DNA of 6,532 nt from Deltaproteobacteria bacterium (GTDB lineage: Bacteria; Desulfobacterota; DSM-4660; Desulfatiglandales; HGW-15). The stretch is from assembly GCA_030671095.1 (NCBI GenBank), contig DAOVAK010000161.1, positions 1 through 6,532 on the forward strand, written 5' to 3'. Positions 1 to 5,049 of the stretch are shown here, piece by piece. How positions within the stretch are numbered: the stretch's first letter is position 1; each line of letters starts with the position of its first letter. A program made the position numbers and the translations under genes. A model generated the notes under the pieces. That model was not told where the DNA came from. It ran no database searches and was given only the letters and a program-made list of their open reading frames with translations.

Positions 1-1215
1 CGGGTCTTTAGGGAAACCAGCAAATGTCATATATAGGCAAGCTCCTTCTGGATAGAAGTGCGAAAAATGCCCCGAGACCATTACTGCACCACGCACTGCG
101 TTCATTGAGGCGATCATATCTTCATAGAGATTTGCGGCGTCCTTGAATAGAGAAACAACCTCAATTGTGTCTACAACTGCTCCCTGTTGCATTACGACAG
201 GACCTAAACCTATATCGAAACGTTTCTCGAGCCATATATTCACAGGATTCTCTCCTCCAGGCTCCCCTCCATTTTCCTCGGCAATTCTTTTAATTACGTT
301 GCTTTCAAGCGCCACGAAATCTGGCTCGCCTTCGGACATGAAGATAACCGTTACTCTATTTCCTATTTCCTCGAAATACCTTTCACTTTCAGCTTCATCA
401 AATATTCTTACCACTGCGGGCTTCGCATCACCTCTCAGAATCCTCCGCACCACGTCCAATGCTACTCCAATAGACCGGAAAACAAACGATTGTTTTACCG
501 TTCCTTCTGGCAAAGGATGCACTGATAACACAGCCTTGGTCACAATGCCCAGAGTTCCTTCACCGCCCAAGAATAGGTCTTTCAGCGAAGGTCCCACGGA
601 GCGCCTTGGAACCGCTCTAATATCAAGGGGACTCCCATCGGGCAGCACTACCTCCATTCCCAAAACCATGTCCTCGATTTTTCCATATTTCGTGGAGAAC
701 TGACCGGCAGCTCGTGTTGAAATCCATCCCCCAAGGGTGGAACAGTGGAGAGACTGGGGGATATTCCTCAGCGAATAGCCCCTGTGATTCAGCTCCCGCT
801 CGAGATTTGCGCCGATAATTCCTGCTTCAAACTCAGCGACGAGTGACGTTTCATCCAGGAGAATGAACCTGTTCATTCTCTGGAGGTTCAAGATAGCGCC
901 ACCATTTGTGGGAATAGCGCCGCCGAGCACACCTGAACCACCACCAAATGGCGTAATGTGCACCTTGTATTCATTAGCATATCTCAGGATGCCCTGTATT
1001 TCCTCACGATTCTTGGGAGAGATGACAACGCATGGCAGCGATGGTAAATTGCCATACTGAGAAAGGAACACCCCGTACAGCCAGTAGTCAAGACTGTAGG
1101 AAATGAGGTCGCATTCCCTTTCCGAGACATTCTCCTCTCCAACAATATGTTTCACTTTCTCGATAAACTCGGAAGGCGCCGCCTCTTTTTGAGACAGATA
1201 GGTTTTTATGTTCAT
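1..1215 (-). CDS. FAD-linked oxidase, alkyl-DHAP synthase-like (C-terminus cut by window edge)
   Basis: Flavoprotein of the vanillyl-alcohol-oxidase/PCMH fold; 405 residues are visible with no stop before the left edge. The FAD domain shows the pyrophosphate-binding loop PFGGGSGVLGG (residues 89-99), the second FAD segment STLGGWISTRAAGQFSTKYG (159-178) followed by KIEDMV, and LFLGGEGTLGIVT (214-226). GGWISTRA followed by YGKIEDMV, and SHFYPEGACLYMTF near residue 385, resemble alkylglycerone-phosphate synthase (AGPS) more than GlcD or D-lactate dehydrogenases. Bacterial members of this AGPS-like group are usually soluble oxidoreductases acting on hydroxy acids or unknown substrates, so ether-lipid synthesis should not be assumed. 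ATG at 1215 is the only start codon after the in-frame stop near 1280, although its ribosome site is weak (GGAAAG about 15 bases upstream). Roughly 100-150 residues are probably missing. A CoA-transferase remnant lies directly upstream on the same strand. Confidence 0.9.
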   Translation of the reverse strand, partial: MNIKTYLSQKEAAPSEFIEKVKHIVGEENVSERECDLISYSLDYWLYGVFLSQYGNLPSLPCVVISPKNREEIQGILRYANEYKVHITPFGGGSGVLGGAIPTNGGAILNLQRMNRFILLDETSLVAEFEAGIIGANLERELNHRGYSLRNIPQSLHCSTLGGWISTRAAGQFSTKYGKIEDMVLGMEVVLPDGSPLDIRAVPRRSVGPSLKDLFLGGEGTLGIVTKAVLSVHPLPEGTVKQSFVFRSIGVALDVVRRILRGDAKPAVVRIFDEAESERYFEEIGNRVTVIFMSEGEPDFVALESNVIKRIAEENGGEPGGENPVNIWLEKRFDIGLGPVVMQQGAVVDTIEVVSLFKDAANLYEDMIASMNAVRGAVMVSGHFSHFYPEGACLYMTFAGFPKDP

Positions 1216-1259
1216 TGCTGTCCGTCGCTTTCCAGAATATGGGATGTCAAGGAGCTGAC

Positions 1260-1533
1260 GTTTCCCCGGAGCTGTGGACTATTCCTGATTCCTGCCCAGG
1301 AGTTCTCCGCCCCCATAGGCTACCATTTCCCCAAAAGGTTATCAAGCATCTGCCCTCAGTACCCCAGCTCCATTCTGTCGATCCGCACCTCGGCCAGGCA
1401 GAGGTTTGGACACGCAAGGATCATCAATTTTTATGATCCGCATGGAGGAGAGCTGCACGCCTGCGGGCACTCTTGCTGCCTGCATGCGACTCATCACTTC
1501 CTCGGGCGATGTTAGTTCTTCATTTTTAAACAG
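1260..1533 (-). pseudogene. Decayed C-terminus of a CaiB/BaiF (family III) CoA-transferase
   Basis: The 366-base gap 1216-1581 has no intact gene. On the minus strand an open stretch from 1533 to a TGA at 1342-1344 has no convincing start and reads LTSPEEVMSRMQAARVPAGV near its beginning. This matches, from memory, the typical family III CoA-transferase segment 'SPEEVMxxMQAAGVPAGVV'. After an apparent frame shift near 1395, the next frame reads LAEVRIDRMELGY (family: 'xxxVDHPELGxx') before a stop. About 25 codons further on, RNSPQLRGN (near 1285-1260) resembles the 'LSxTPxxLRxxAPLLG' end of the family. Order and spacing fit the family, so I read it as one decayed gene end and not as separate small ORFs. 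Seen: the open stretch, the frame changes and the stops. Inferred: the family. It is on the same strand as the FAD oxidase and may once have been in its operon. Confidence 0.5.
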
Positions 1534-1581
1534 GTTCGTTCGTACGTAATACTATTACTTGTACCTTGCATGCTCAGGGTG

Positions 1582-2118
1582 TCAGTTATGTTGCAGCCAA
1601 CGCTTTCGCAACCTGAGAACGATAAAAGTGGTCAAGATCACACCAGCAATCACGGCTCCGGCCCATCCCATCAAAGTAAGAATGGTAACTTCTACGCCGA
1701 GGACAAATGTTCCAAGGAGAATAGCAATTAAAGCGCGCCATAAAGGTATCCCCAAGAGCCAGGCAAGAACTACGGCCGTGGTGCTACCGCTTCCGGGGAC
1801 AGGAATTGCGACGAGGACGACTATTCCGATCTCCTTGTACCGTTGGATAATCCCTCCCTCTCGTCTTGAACGCTTGATAATCCAATCGCTAAACCTTGCT
1901 ACATGTCTTATTCTCCTTGATAATCTATCTAGATGTCGCAGACCTAAGAGTAAAAGAAGCACAGTGAGCGCGTTACCTGCAAATGCAGTGACAAAGGCAA
2001 TCGGCCAGGGAATACCCAAAACCAATATCGCAACTGGTATAGCTCCCCGAATAAGAATGCCAGGTGTAGCACCCATAAGGATGACCTCAAAAAGATTTAC
2101 CCAGCTGTATCCATCCAT
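1582..2118 (-). CDS. Small integral membrane protein, COG2426 / Sm_multidrug_ex family
   Basis: 178-residue membrane protein. Hydrophobic segments lie around residues 8-20, 25-59, 97-122 and 126-169, with a basic cytoplasmic-type loop at 61-94 (RHLDRLSRRIRH ... KRSRREGG). The family hallmarks are present: an N-terminal ATPGILIRGAIPVAI stretch (family 'LPxxELRGAIPxG') and a second proline-glycine motif, AIPVPGSGSTTAV (family 'PxPGTGAW'). The Pfam name suggests small multidrug export, but transport has not been firmly shown for most members, so treat the role as unknown transport. The frame stays open up to 2244, but I start at ATG 2118: GGAG stands 9 bases upstream, the family homology begins there, and the extra N-terminus is antisense to an IS630 transposase tail. 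No clear promoter is visible; the IS remnant upstream may have replaced the original one. It is 367 bases upstream of the FAD oxidase on the same strand. Confidence 0.8.
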   Translation of the reverse strand: MDGYSWVNLFEVILMGATPGILIRGAIPVAILVLGIPWPIAFVTAFAGNALTVLLLLLGLRHLDRLSRRIRHVARFSDWIIKRSRREGGIIQRYKEIGIVVLVAIPVPGSGSTTAVVLAWLLGIPLWRALIAILLGTFVLGVEVTILTLMGWAGAVIAGVILTTFIVLRLRKRWLQHN

Positions 2119-2153
2119 TTTCTTTTTCTCCAAACAGCTTGATGGAGAGGTGT

Positions 2154-2249
2154 CAGGCCGGGAAGTACAGCGCTCACTGGAACGAAAGGGCCATACCCTT
2201 TGTGTGGACCAAGACGGTGGAGCAGATACTGGCGAAGGCGGCAAAATAA
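2154..2249 (+). pseudogene. C-terminal remnant of an IS630-type transposase
   Basis: A plus-strand frame reads KYSAHWNERAIPFVWTKTVE (2163-2222) and then QILAKAAK to a TAA at 2247-2249. This closely matches the end of IS630-family DDE transposases ('YIxHxNExPKPFVWTKTADEIL'). Only about 30 codons remain; upstream the frame loses similarity and runs into the antisense membrane-protein gene beginning at 2118, so the body of the element is gone. Twenty-odd bases past the stop, GAGACTAGACACTA (2263-2276) could be the old right end, with TA as the target dinucleotide; this is inferred from general knowledge of IS630 ends. No left end is visible. Confidence 0.7.
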
Positions 2250-2287
2250 TGAAAGCTATCTATGAGACTAGACACTAGAAGCGTGGG

Positions 2288-2309
2288 AAACAGCATTGAT
2301 AGGCTGTTT
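2288..2309. repeat. Inverted repeat AAACAGC / GCTGTTT
   Basis: A perfect 7-base inverted repeat (2288-2294 and 2303-2309) with an 8-base loop lies between the IS630 remnant and the ferredoxin terminator. It lacks a T-run on either strand, so it is a poor intrinsic terminator. It could be an operator or a leftover hairpin; its role is unknown. Apart from this repeat and the hairpin at 2362-2399, I see nothing between 2250 and 2369. Confidence 0.3.
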
Positions 2310-2361
2310 ATCAGAGCAGTTCCTTAGTTAAGGGCGATAGATCAATAAACCCATGCTCATA

Positions 2362-2399
2362 GAAAAGGCCTAGACCTCAGCTAGGGGTCGACCTAGGCC
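2362..2399 (-). terminator. Probable Rho-independent terminator of the ferredoxin operon
   Basis: Read on the minus strand, GGCCTAG (2399-2393 region) pairs with CTAGGCC (2373-2367), and an inner GACC(C/T)C pairing extends the stem with a small bulge. The stem is followed directly by TTTTC. It starts inside the last codons of the ferredoxin gene, whose TAG is at 2370-2372. The short T-run makes efficiency uncertain. Confidence 0.55.
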
Positions 2400-3170
2400 A
2401 ACGCAGGTCTTCCCGTTGATTGAAACCTGAACATTGGCCCGGCGAGCTGCATCTACCGTAGGTATGGAACCGTCCTTCTCTACCACTGAGATGAGGTCCA
2501 CAGCGAAGACTGTATCGCTCTCTTTCGCCACCTCTTTTAGCTTCTCTAGTACAGTGACCACCATCTCTAATGGGATATCGAACTCCAGAATGCAGGAAAG
2601 GACCTTCTCGTTGAGGATGTCATCTCGAAAGGTGCCTGTAGATTTATCGGTCATCAAGTCGGTTACAGGATTCCGCTCCTCAAACCTGACCCCCAAAAGT
2701 GCAAGAGCACGAGCCACCTTCTGTACGTCTCTAAAGCGTGTTCCCACCCCCGGACGACCCATTTCTACCCCTATCCCCGCCCGGCCACGTCGATAGCGGC
2801 CAGTCACGTCGTTGGTCTTCATCTCGGCGGTGCCACGTCCGCCGAGCGCGGTAAGATCCTCGTCTTCACTAGCTAACGGAGCGCCGCGGTTCATCTCGTT
2901 TTCTGTTGCCAGCCTGGGATGACGGGAGAAAACCGGCGACGTGAAGGGCACAGTGGGGTCGCTGAACTCAGCACGTAGGATTCGCGGCCAGCTTAATTCT
3001 GGACGTACCAGCGCTCCAGGCGCGCAGACCCCAGCCCCGTAGCAGACGCCGCATTCAACACACTCGTCTTGGTCGATGCTGACCAATTCCCCTCTCGCCG
3101 TTATGGCCACCATGGGGCAGTAAGGAATACACTCCAAGCAAGCTGTGCACCTTGTGTCATCTATCAGCAT
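2370..3170 (-). CDS. Ferredoxin-like 2x[4Fe-4S] protein with a long uncharacterised C-terminal domain
   Basis: 266 residues. Residues 1-55 form a bacterial-type ferredoxin module: C8, C11, C14, C18 in the usual CX2CX2CX3C-P spacing, then C37, C40, C43 and C49, where the last gap is five residues in place of three (CVECGVCYGAGVCAPGA). Residues 55-125 look like a flexible linker. From about 126 a compact domain begins (TGRYRRGRAGIGVEMGRPGV, then GTRFRDVQKVARALALLGV). The last ~100 residues alternate strand and helix (LSCILEFDIPLEMVVTVLEK ... DTVFAVDLISVVEKDG), reminiscent of an ACT or ferredoxin-like regulatory fold; that resemblance is an impression only. The protein is probably a cytoplasmic electron carrier or the iron-sulfur subunit of an oxidoreductase. 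ATG 3170 has AGGG about 7 bases upstream. It follows the cysteine-rich gene by 33 bases and shares its promoter. Confidence 0.85.
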   Translation of the reverse strand: MLIDDTRCTACLECIPYCPMVAITARGELVSIDQDECVECGVCYGAGVCAPGALVRPELSWPRILRAEFSDPTVPFTSPVFSRHPRLATENEMNRGAPLASEDEDLTALGGRGTAEMKTNDVTGRYRRGRAGIGVEMGRPGVGTRFRDVQKVARALALLGVRFEERNPVTDLMTDKSTGTFRDDILNEKVLSCILEFDIPLEMVVTVLEKLKEVAKESDTVFAVDLISVVEKDGSIPTVDAARRANVQVSINGKTCVGLGRPLAEV

Positions 3171-3203
3171 GTTTTGCCCTTTTGATAGCGGTACCAGAAC
3201 CGC

Positions 3204-3812
3204 CTATGTCAGTCCACGCAGATTGAGGTCAGTCTCCGACAATATGCCTGCCTCCAGATCAGCGACTAACTTGCGTAGCAGTTCCTCCGTTCGAACAGGG
3301 TTGAAAATATTGCAGAAGCAGGGCCGCCCCATCTCTTGAGCAGCATCGCCTATACTCATGGCATGGCGCTGAACTTTCTTGGCCAAGTGGTAGACCAAAT
3401 TGGAAGCCACTAGCCCATGACCACACATGGTAGTGAATTCCAAAATCCTCTCGTGGGGCAGCTTGTCCTCTTGTCCCCAAAAGCCCAGTGAGTGGTTCAC
3501 AGTGTGCGGAAAAGTACCGGCGCAGCAGCACTCCTTGACCTCATGGAACAATCCCGAGACAACCACTGAAAGCCCCAAATCGGCATCGACAAGGTCCTTC
3601 AGTACCCCGGTTACCTTTTCCTTGCTGTCATAGACGTAGGCGTACCAGCCCAGGGGGTAGTCCCGATTGACTGGCTGATGACGACGGCAGATGTTCACGA
3701 ACTGCTCTACCCTGGCCAATAGGTCTTCCATTATTCGCCCAGGCACGAACATGATAACATAATCGTTGCTGAGGTTAGCATACGTTCCTCGTCTGTGATT
3801 GGAGTGAGTCAC
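3204..3812 (-). CDS. Conserved-looking cysteine/histidine-rich protein of unknown function
   Basis: 202 residues with no signal peptide or membrane segment, so probably cytoplasmic. I do not recognise a named family. Cysteines cluster in the second half: a CCC triplet at 95-97, C130 within TTMCGHGLVASNLV, and C165/C167 within RPCFCNIFNPVRTEELL. H90, H103, H107, H120 and H132 lie near them. This layout suggests a metal or iron-sulfur site, or redox-active thiols (inference). The N-terminal half (YANLSNDYVIMFVPGRIMED ... LGWYAYVYDSKEK) is ordinary alpha/beta-looking sequence. The start is GTG at 3812: GGAAGG ends 8 bases upstream, and the nearby ATG at 3820 is out of frame. A strong promoter lies about 130 bases upstream. 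It is the first gene of a two-gene unit with the downstream ferredoxin, which suggests that the two proteins act together in electron transfer or in cofactor handling. Confidence 0.8.
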   Translation of the reverse strand: MTHSNHRRGTYANLSNDYVIMFVPGRIMEDLLARVEQFVNICRRHQPVNRDYPLGWYAYVYDSKEKVTGVLKDLVDADLGLSVVVSGLFHEVKECCCAGTFPHTVNHSLGFWGQEDKLPHERILEFTTMCGHGLVASNLVYHLAKKVQRHAMSIGDAAQEMGRPCFCNIFNPVRTEELLRKLVADLEAGILSETDLNLRGLT

Positions 3813-3889
3813 TGCACCATCCTTCCGGCTAAGATAACAGCGCTCCGTTCCCCTTTCGCACGACTATATATTATTCCAGAATTTCCCAT
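3809..3889 (-). CDS. Possible 26-codon leader ORF overlapping the GTG start
   Basis: Within the leader of the cysteine-rich gene, ATG 3889 opens 26 codons (MGNSGIIYSRAKGERSAVIL, then AGRMVQ) ending in a TGA that overlaps the downstream GTG as GTGA (3812-3809). Such 4-base overlaps are typical of translational coupling. However, the ribosome site before this ATG is weak, and an ORF of this length can occur by chance. Confidence 0.2.
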   Translation of the reverse strand: MGNSGIIYSRAKGERSAVILAGRMVQ

Positions 3890-3939
3890 TTTAACTCGCA
3901 ATCAAGCGATTATCATCCGTCATCGCCCTTGCGCATGGT

Positions 3940-3968
3940 ACTATACCCTTGTGCCACGCGGCTGTCAA
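3940..3968 (-). promoter_or_regulatory. Sigma-70-type promoter for the cysteine-rich protein/ferredoxin operon
   Basis: On the minus strand, TTGACA (3968-3963, all six consensus bases) is followed after exactly 17 bases by TATAGT (3945-3940, five of six). The predicted transcript start is near 3933, giving a leader of about 120 bases before GTG 3812. Confidence 0.75.
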
Positions 3969-3992
3969 GCCACCTGCGAGCCCTGCAGTCCG

Positions 3993-4009
3993 CCTGAGGC
4001 ATCCTCAGG
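3993..4009. repeat. Perfect palindrome CCTGAGG-cat-CCTCAGG, possible operator
   Basis: A 7-base inverted repeat with a 3-base centre lies 24 bases upstream of the minus-strand -35 box, between the two divergent promoters. There is no T-run, so it is unlikely to be a terminator. Its place suits an activator or repressor site; this is inferred from position only. Confidence 0.4.
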
Positions 4010-4051
4010 TTGAGGGTAATGCCATACTTACTGTCGTTATAGAGGGTGAAC

Positions 4052-4183
4052 ATGGCACTGCGGTTCATTCCAAGCTCGCCATCTTTGGCCGTCTTAGTTA
4101 TTATTCCGCTTATTCTTGCTTTGGCACTATCACCTGCCTATAATAACTTCAAGAATTTGAATTGTACCAGGAACCAACACTAG
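4052..4183 (+). CDS. Doubtful 43-codon ORF with a hydrophobic segment
   Basis: ATG 4052 is preceded by GAGGG at about 5 bases. The product begins MALRFIPSSPSLAVLVIIPL and continues ILALALSPA, which looks like a signal peptide or one membrane helix; the frame stops at TAG 4181-4183. The frame contains the predicted promoter at 4116-4144, and no homology is recognised. It may be a small membrane protein, the relic of a longer gene, or chance. Confidence 0.15.
   Translation: MALRFIPSSPSLAVLVIIPLILALALSPAYNNFKNLNCTRNQH
4116..4144 (+). promoter_or_regulatory. Promoter for the KDPG aldolase/sugar kinase operon
   Basis: TTGCTT (4116-4121, only TTG matches the -35 consensus) is followed after 17 bases by a perfect TATAAT (4139-4144). 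The predicted start near 4151 gives a leader of about 165 bases. The weak -35 fits a promoter that needs an activator or is regulated. Confidence 0.55.
4148..4161. promoter_or_regulatory. Inverted repeat TTCAA-gaat-TTGAA at the predicted transcription start
   Basis: A perfect 5-base inverted repeat with a 4-base centre begins 4 bases after the -10 box, where a repressor would block initiation. It is a candidate operator for a sugar-acid-responsive repressor. The regulator is not in this window and its family cannot be told. Confidence 0.3.
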
Positions 4184-4215
4184 CGCGTACTGCGAAGACA
4201 CGAAGACGCTAGCGC
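4180..4215 (+). repeat. Short direct repeats in the operon leader
   Basis: CTAGCGC occurs at 4180-4186 and again at 4209-4215 (29-base period). Between them, CGAAGAC is repeated in tandem (4193-4199 and 4201-4207). They fall within the predicted 5' leader. The repeats are short, and their meaning is unknown. Confidence 0.25.
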
Positions 4216-4316
4216 ATCAACCGGAGGGGAATCGCTCCCGGATATGACGGGATACTATCTTCTGATGCTCCTCCACACAAAGGTGACTCAAGGACTAAAG
4301 ACCGGAGAGAACACAT

Positions 4317-4967
4317 ATGAATGAAGTACTGGAAGAAATACACAGGTTGCGAGTTGTCCCAGTTGTAGCCATTAAGGATGTCAAGGATGCCGAACCTCTG
4401 GCGCAGGCCCTGATAGACGGGAATCTTCCCTGCGCTGAGATCACGTTTCGGACTGATGCAGCCGAGGATTCAATCCATATTCTTGCCAAGCGCGGGGATA
4501 TTCTCGTGGGGGCCGGCACAGTGCTTAACATAGACCAGGTAAAGACAGCAGTCGATGCAGGCGCAAAATTCATTGTCTCACCCGGTTTCAACCCTAAGGT
4601 TGTCCAATACTGTTTGGATAATGACATACCAGTTATACCAGGTGTCTGTACTCCATCGGATATTTCACTTGCGCTTGATTTCGGGCTGGAGGTCGTTAAA
4701 TTCTTCCCTGCGGAAGCATTCGGCGGCTTGCAAACACTTAAGGCTATAAGTGCGCCATACAGCATGGTGAGGTTTATCCCAACGGGAGGTATCGGGCCCG
4801 AGACGCTAGTTGAATACCTGTCGTTTCCAAAGGTGTTCGCTTGCGGAGGAAGCTGGATGGTTGCGTCCGATCTAATATCGAGCGGCAACTTTTACGAGAT
4901 CAGACGGTTGACACGCGAAGCAGTGGAGCTTACTGCAAAAGCAGTTTCACAAAACAAACCCGGATAG
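4317..4967 (+). CDS. eda: 2-keto-3-deoxy-6-phosphogluconate / 4-hydroxy-2-oxoglutarate aldolase
   Basis: Class I (Schiff-base) aldolase that splits KDPG into pyruvate and glyceraldehyde 3-phosphate; many members also act on 4-hydroxy-2-oxoglutarate. At 216 residues it matches the usual family length and looks complete. Residues of the TIM-barrel active site can be placed against E. coli Eda from memory: E41 and R45 in AEITFRT, T69 in GAGTVLN, the Schiff-base lysine K128 in VVKFFPAEAFGG, the phosphate-binding PTGGI (155-159) and S179 in GGSW. ATG 4317 is preceded by GGAGAG at about 7-8 bases. It is the first gene of a plus-strand operon with the sugar kinase 82 bases downstream. No 6-phosphogluconate dehydratase is present in the window, so the substrate is more likely supplied by the neighbouring kinase from KDG than by the classical Entner-Doudoroff route. 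Confidence 0.95.
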   Translation: MNEVLEEIHRLRVVPVVAIKDVKDAEPLAQALIDGNLPCAEITFRTDAAEDSIHILAKRGDILVGAGTVLNIDQVKTAVDAGAKFIVSPGFNPKVVQYCLDNDIPVIPGVCTPSDISLALDFGLEVVKFFPAEAFGGLQTLKAISAPYSMVRFIPTGGIGPETLVEYLSFPKVFACGGSWMVASDLISSGNFYEIRRLTREAVELTAKAVSQNKPG

Positions 4968-5049
4968 CCACTATTCTCTTGGTTAGTCTGAACTATTGCT
5001 GCTTAGACGTTGCAGCAGCATTTATATACTGAAGAAGGAGAAAAAGGTC

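Noticed and set aside
143..703. 186-codon plus-strand open frame
   Set aside because: It is antisense to the FAD oxidase, whose motifs are unmistakable; its product is serine/threonine/proline-rich with no domain-like pattern.
1147..1515. 122-codon plus-strand open frame
   Set aside because: It overlaps the FAD oxidase start and is antisense to the CoA-transferase remnant; it has no recognisable motif and no good ribosome site.
1559..2278. 239-codon plus-strand open frame
   Set aside because: It is the antisense of the COG2426 membrane protein and reads the IS630 tail in the wrong frame.
2434..2796. 120-codon plus-strand open frame
   Set aside because: It is a shadow of the ferredoxin gene, antisense and serine/arginine-rich.
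4295..4888. 197-codon minus-strand open frame
   Set aside because: It is antisense to the KDPG aldolase, which has every active-site residue in place.
4997..5017. TGCTGC/GCAGCA hairpin between the aldolase and kinase genes
   Set aside because: A 6-base stem with a 9-base loop and no following T-run is too weak to call a terminator; at most it is an mRNA structure.
4996..5049. 18-residue N-terminal extension of the sugar kinase from ATG 4996
   Set aside because: No ribosome site precedes 4996, whereas AAGGAG stands 9 bases before ATG 5050, and the extension is not family-like.
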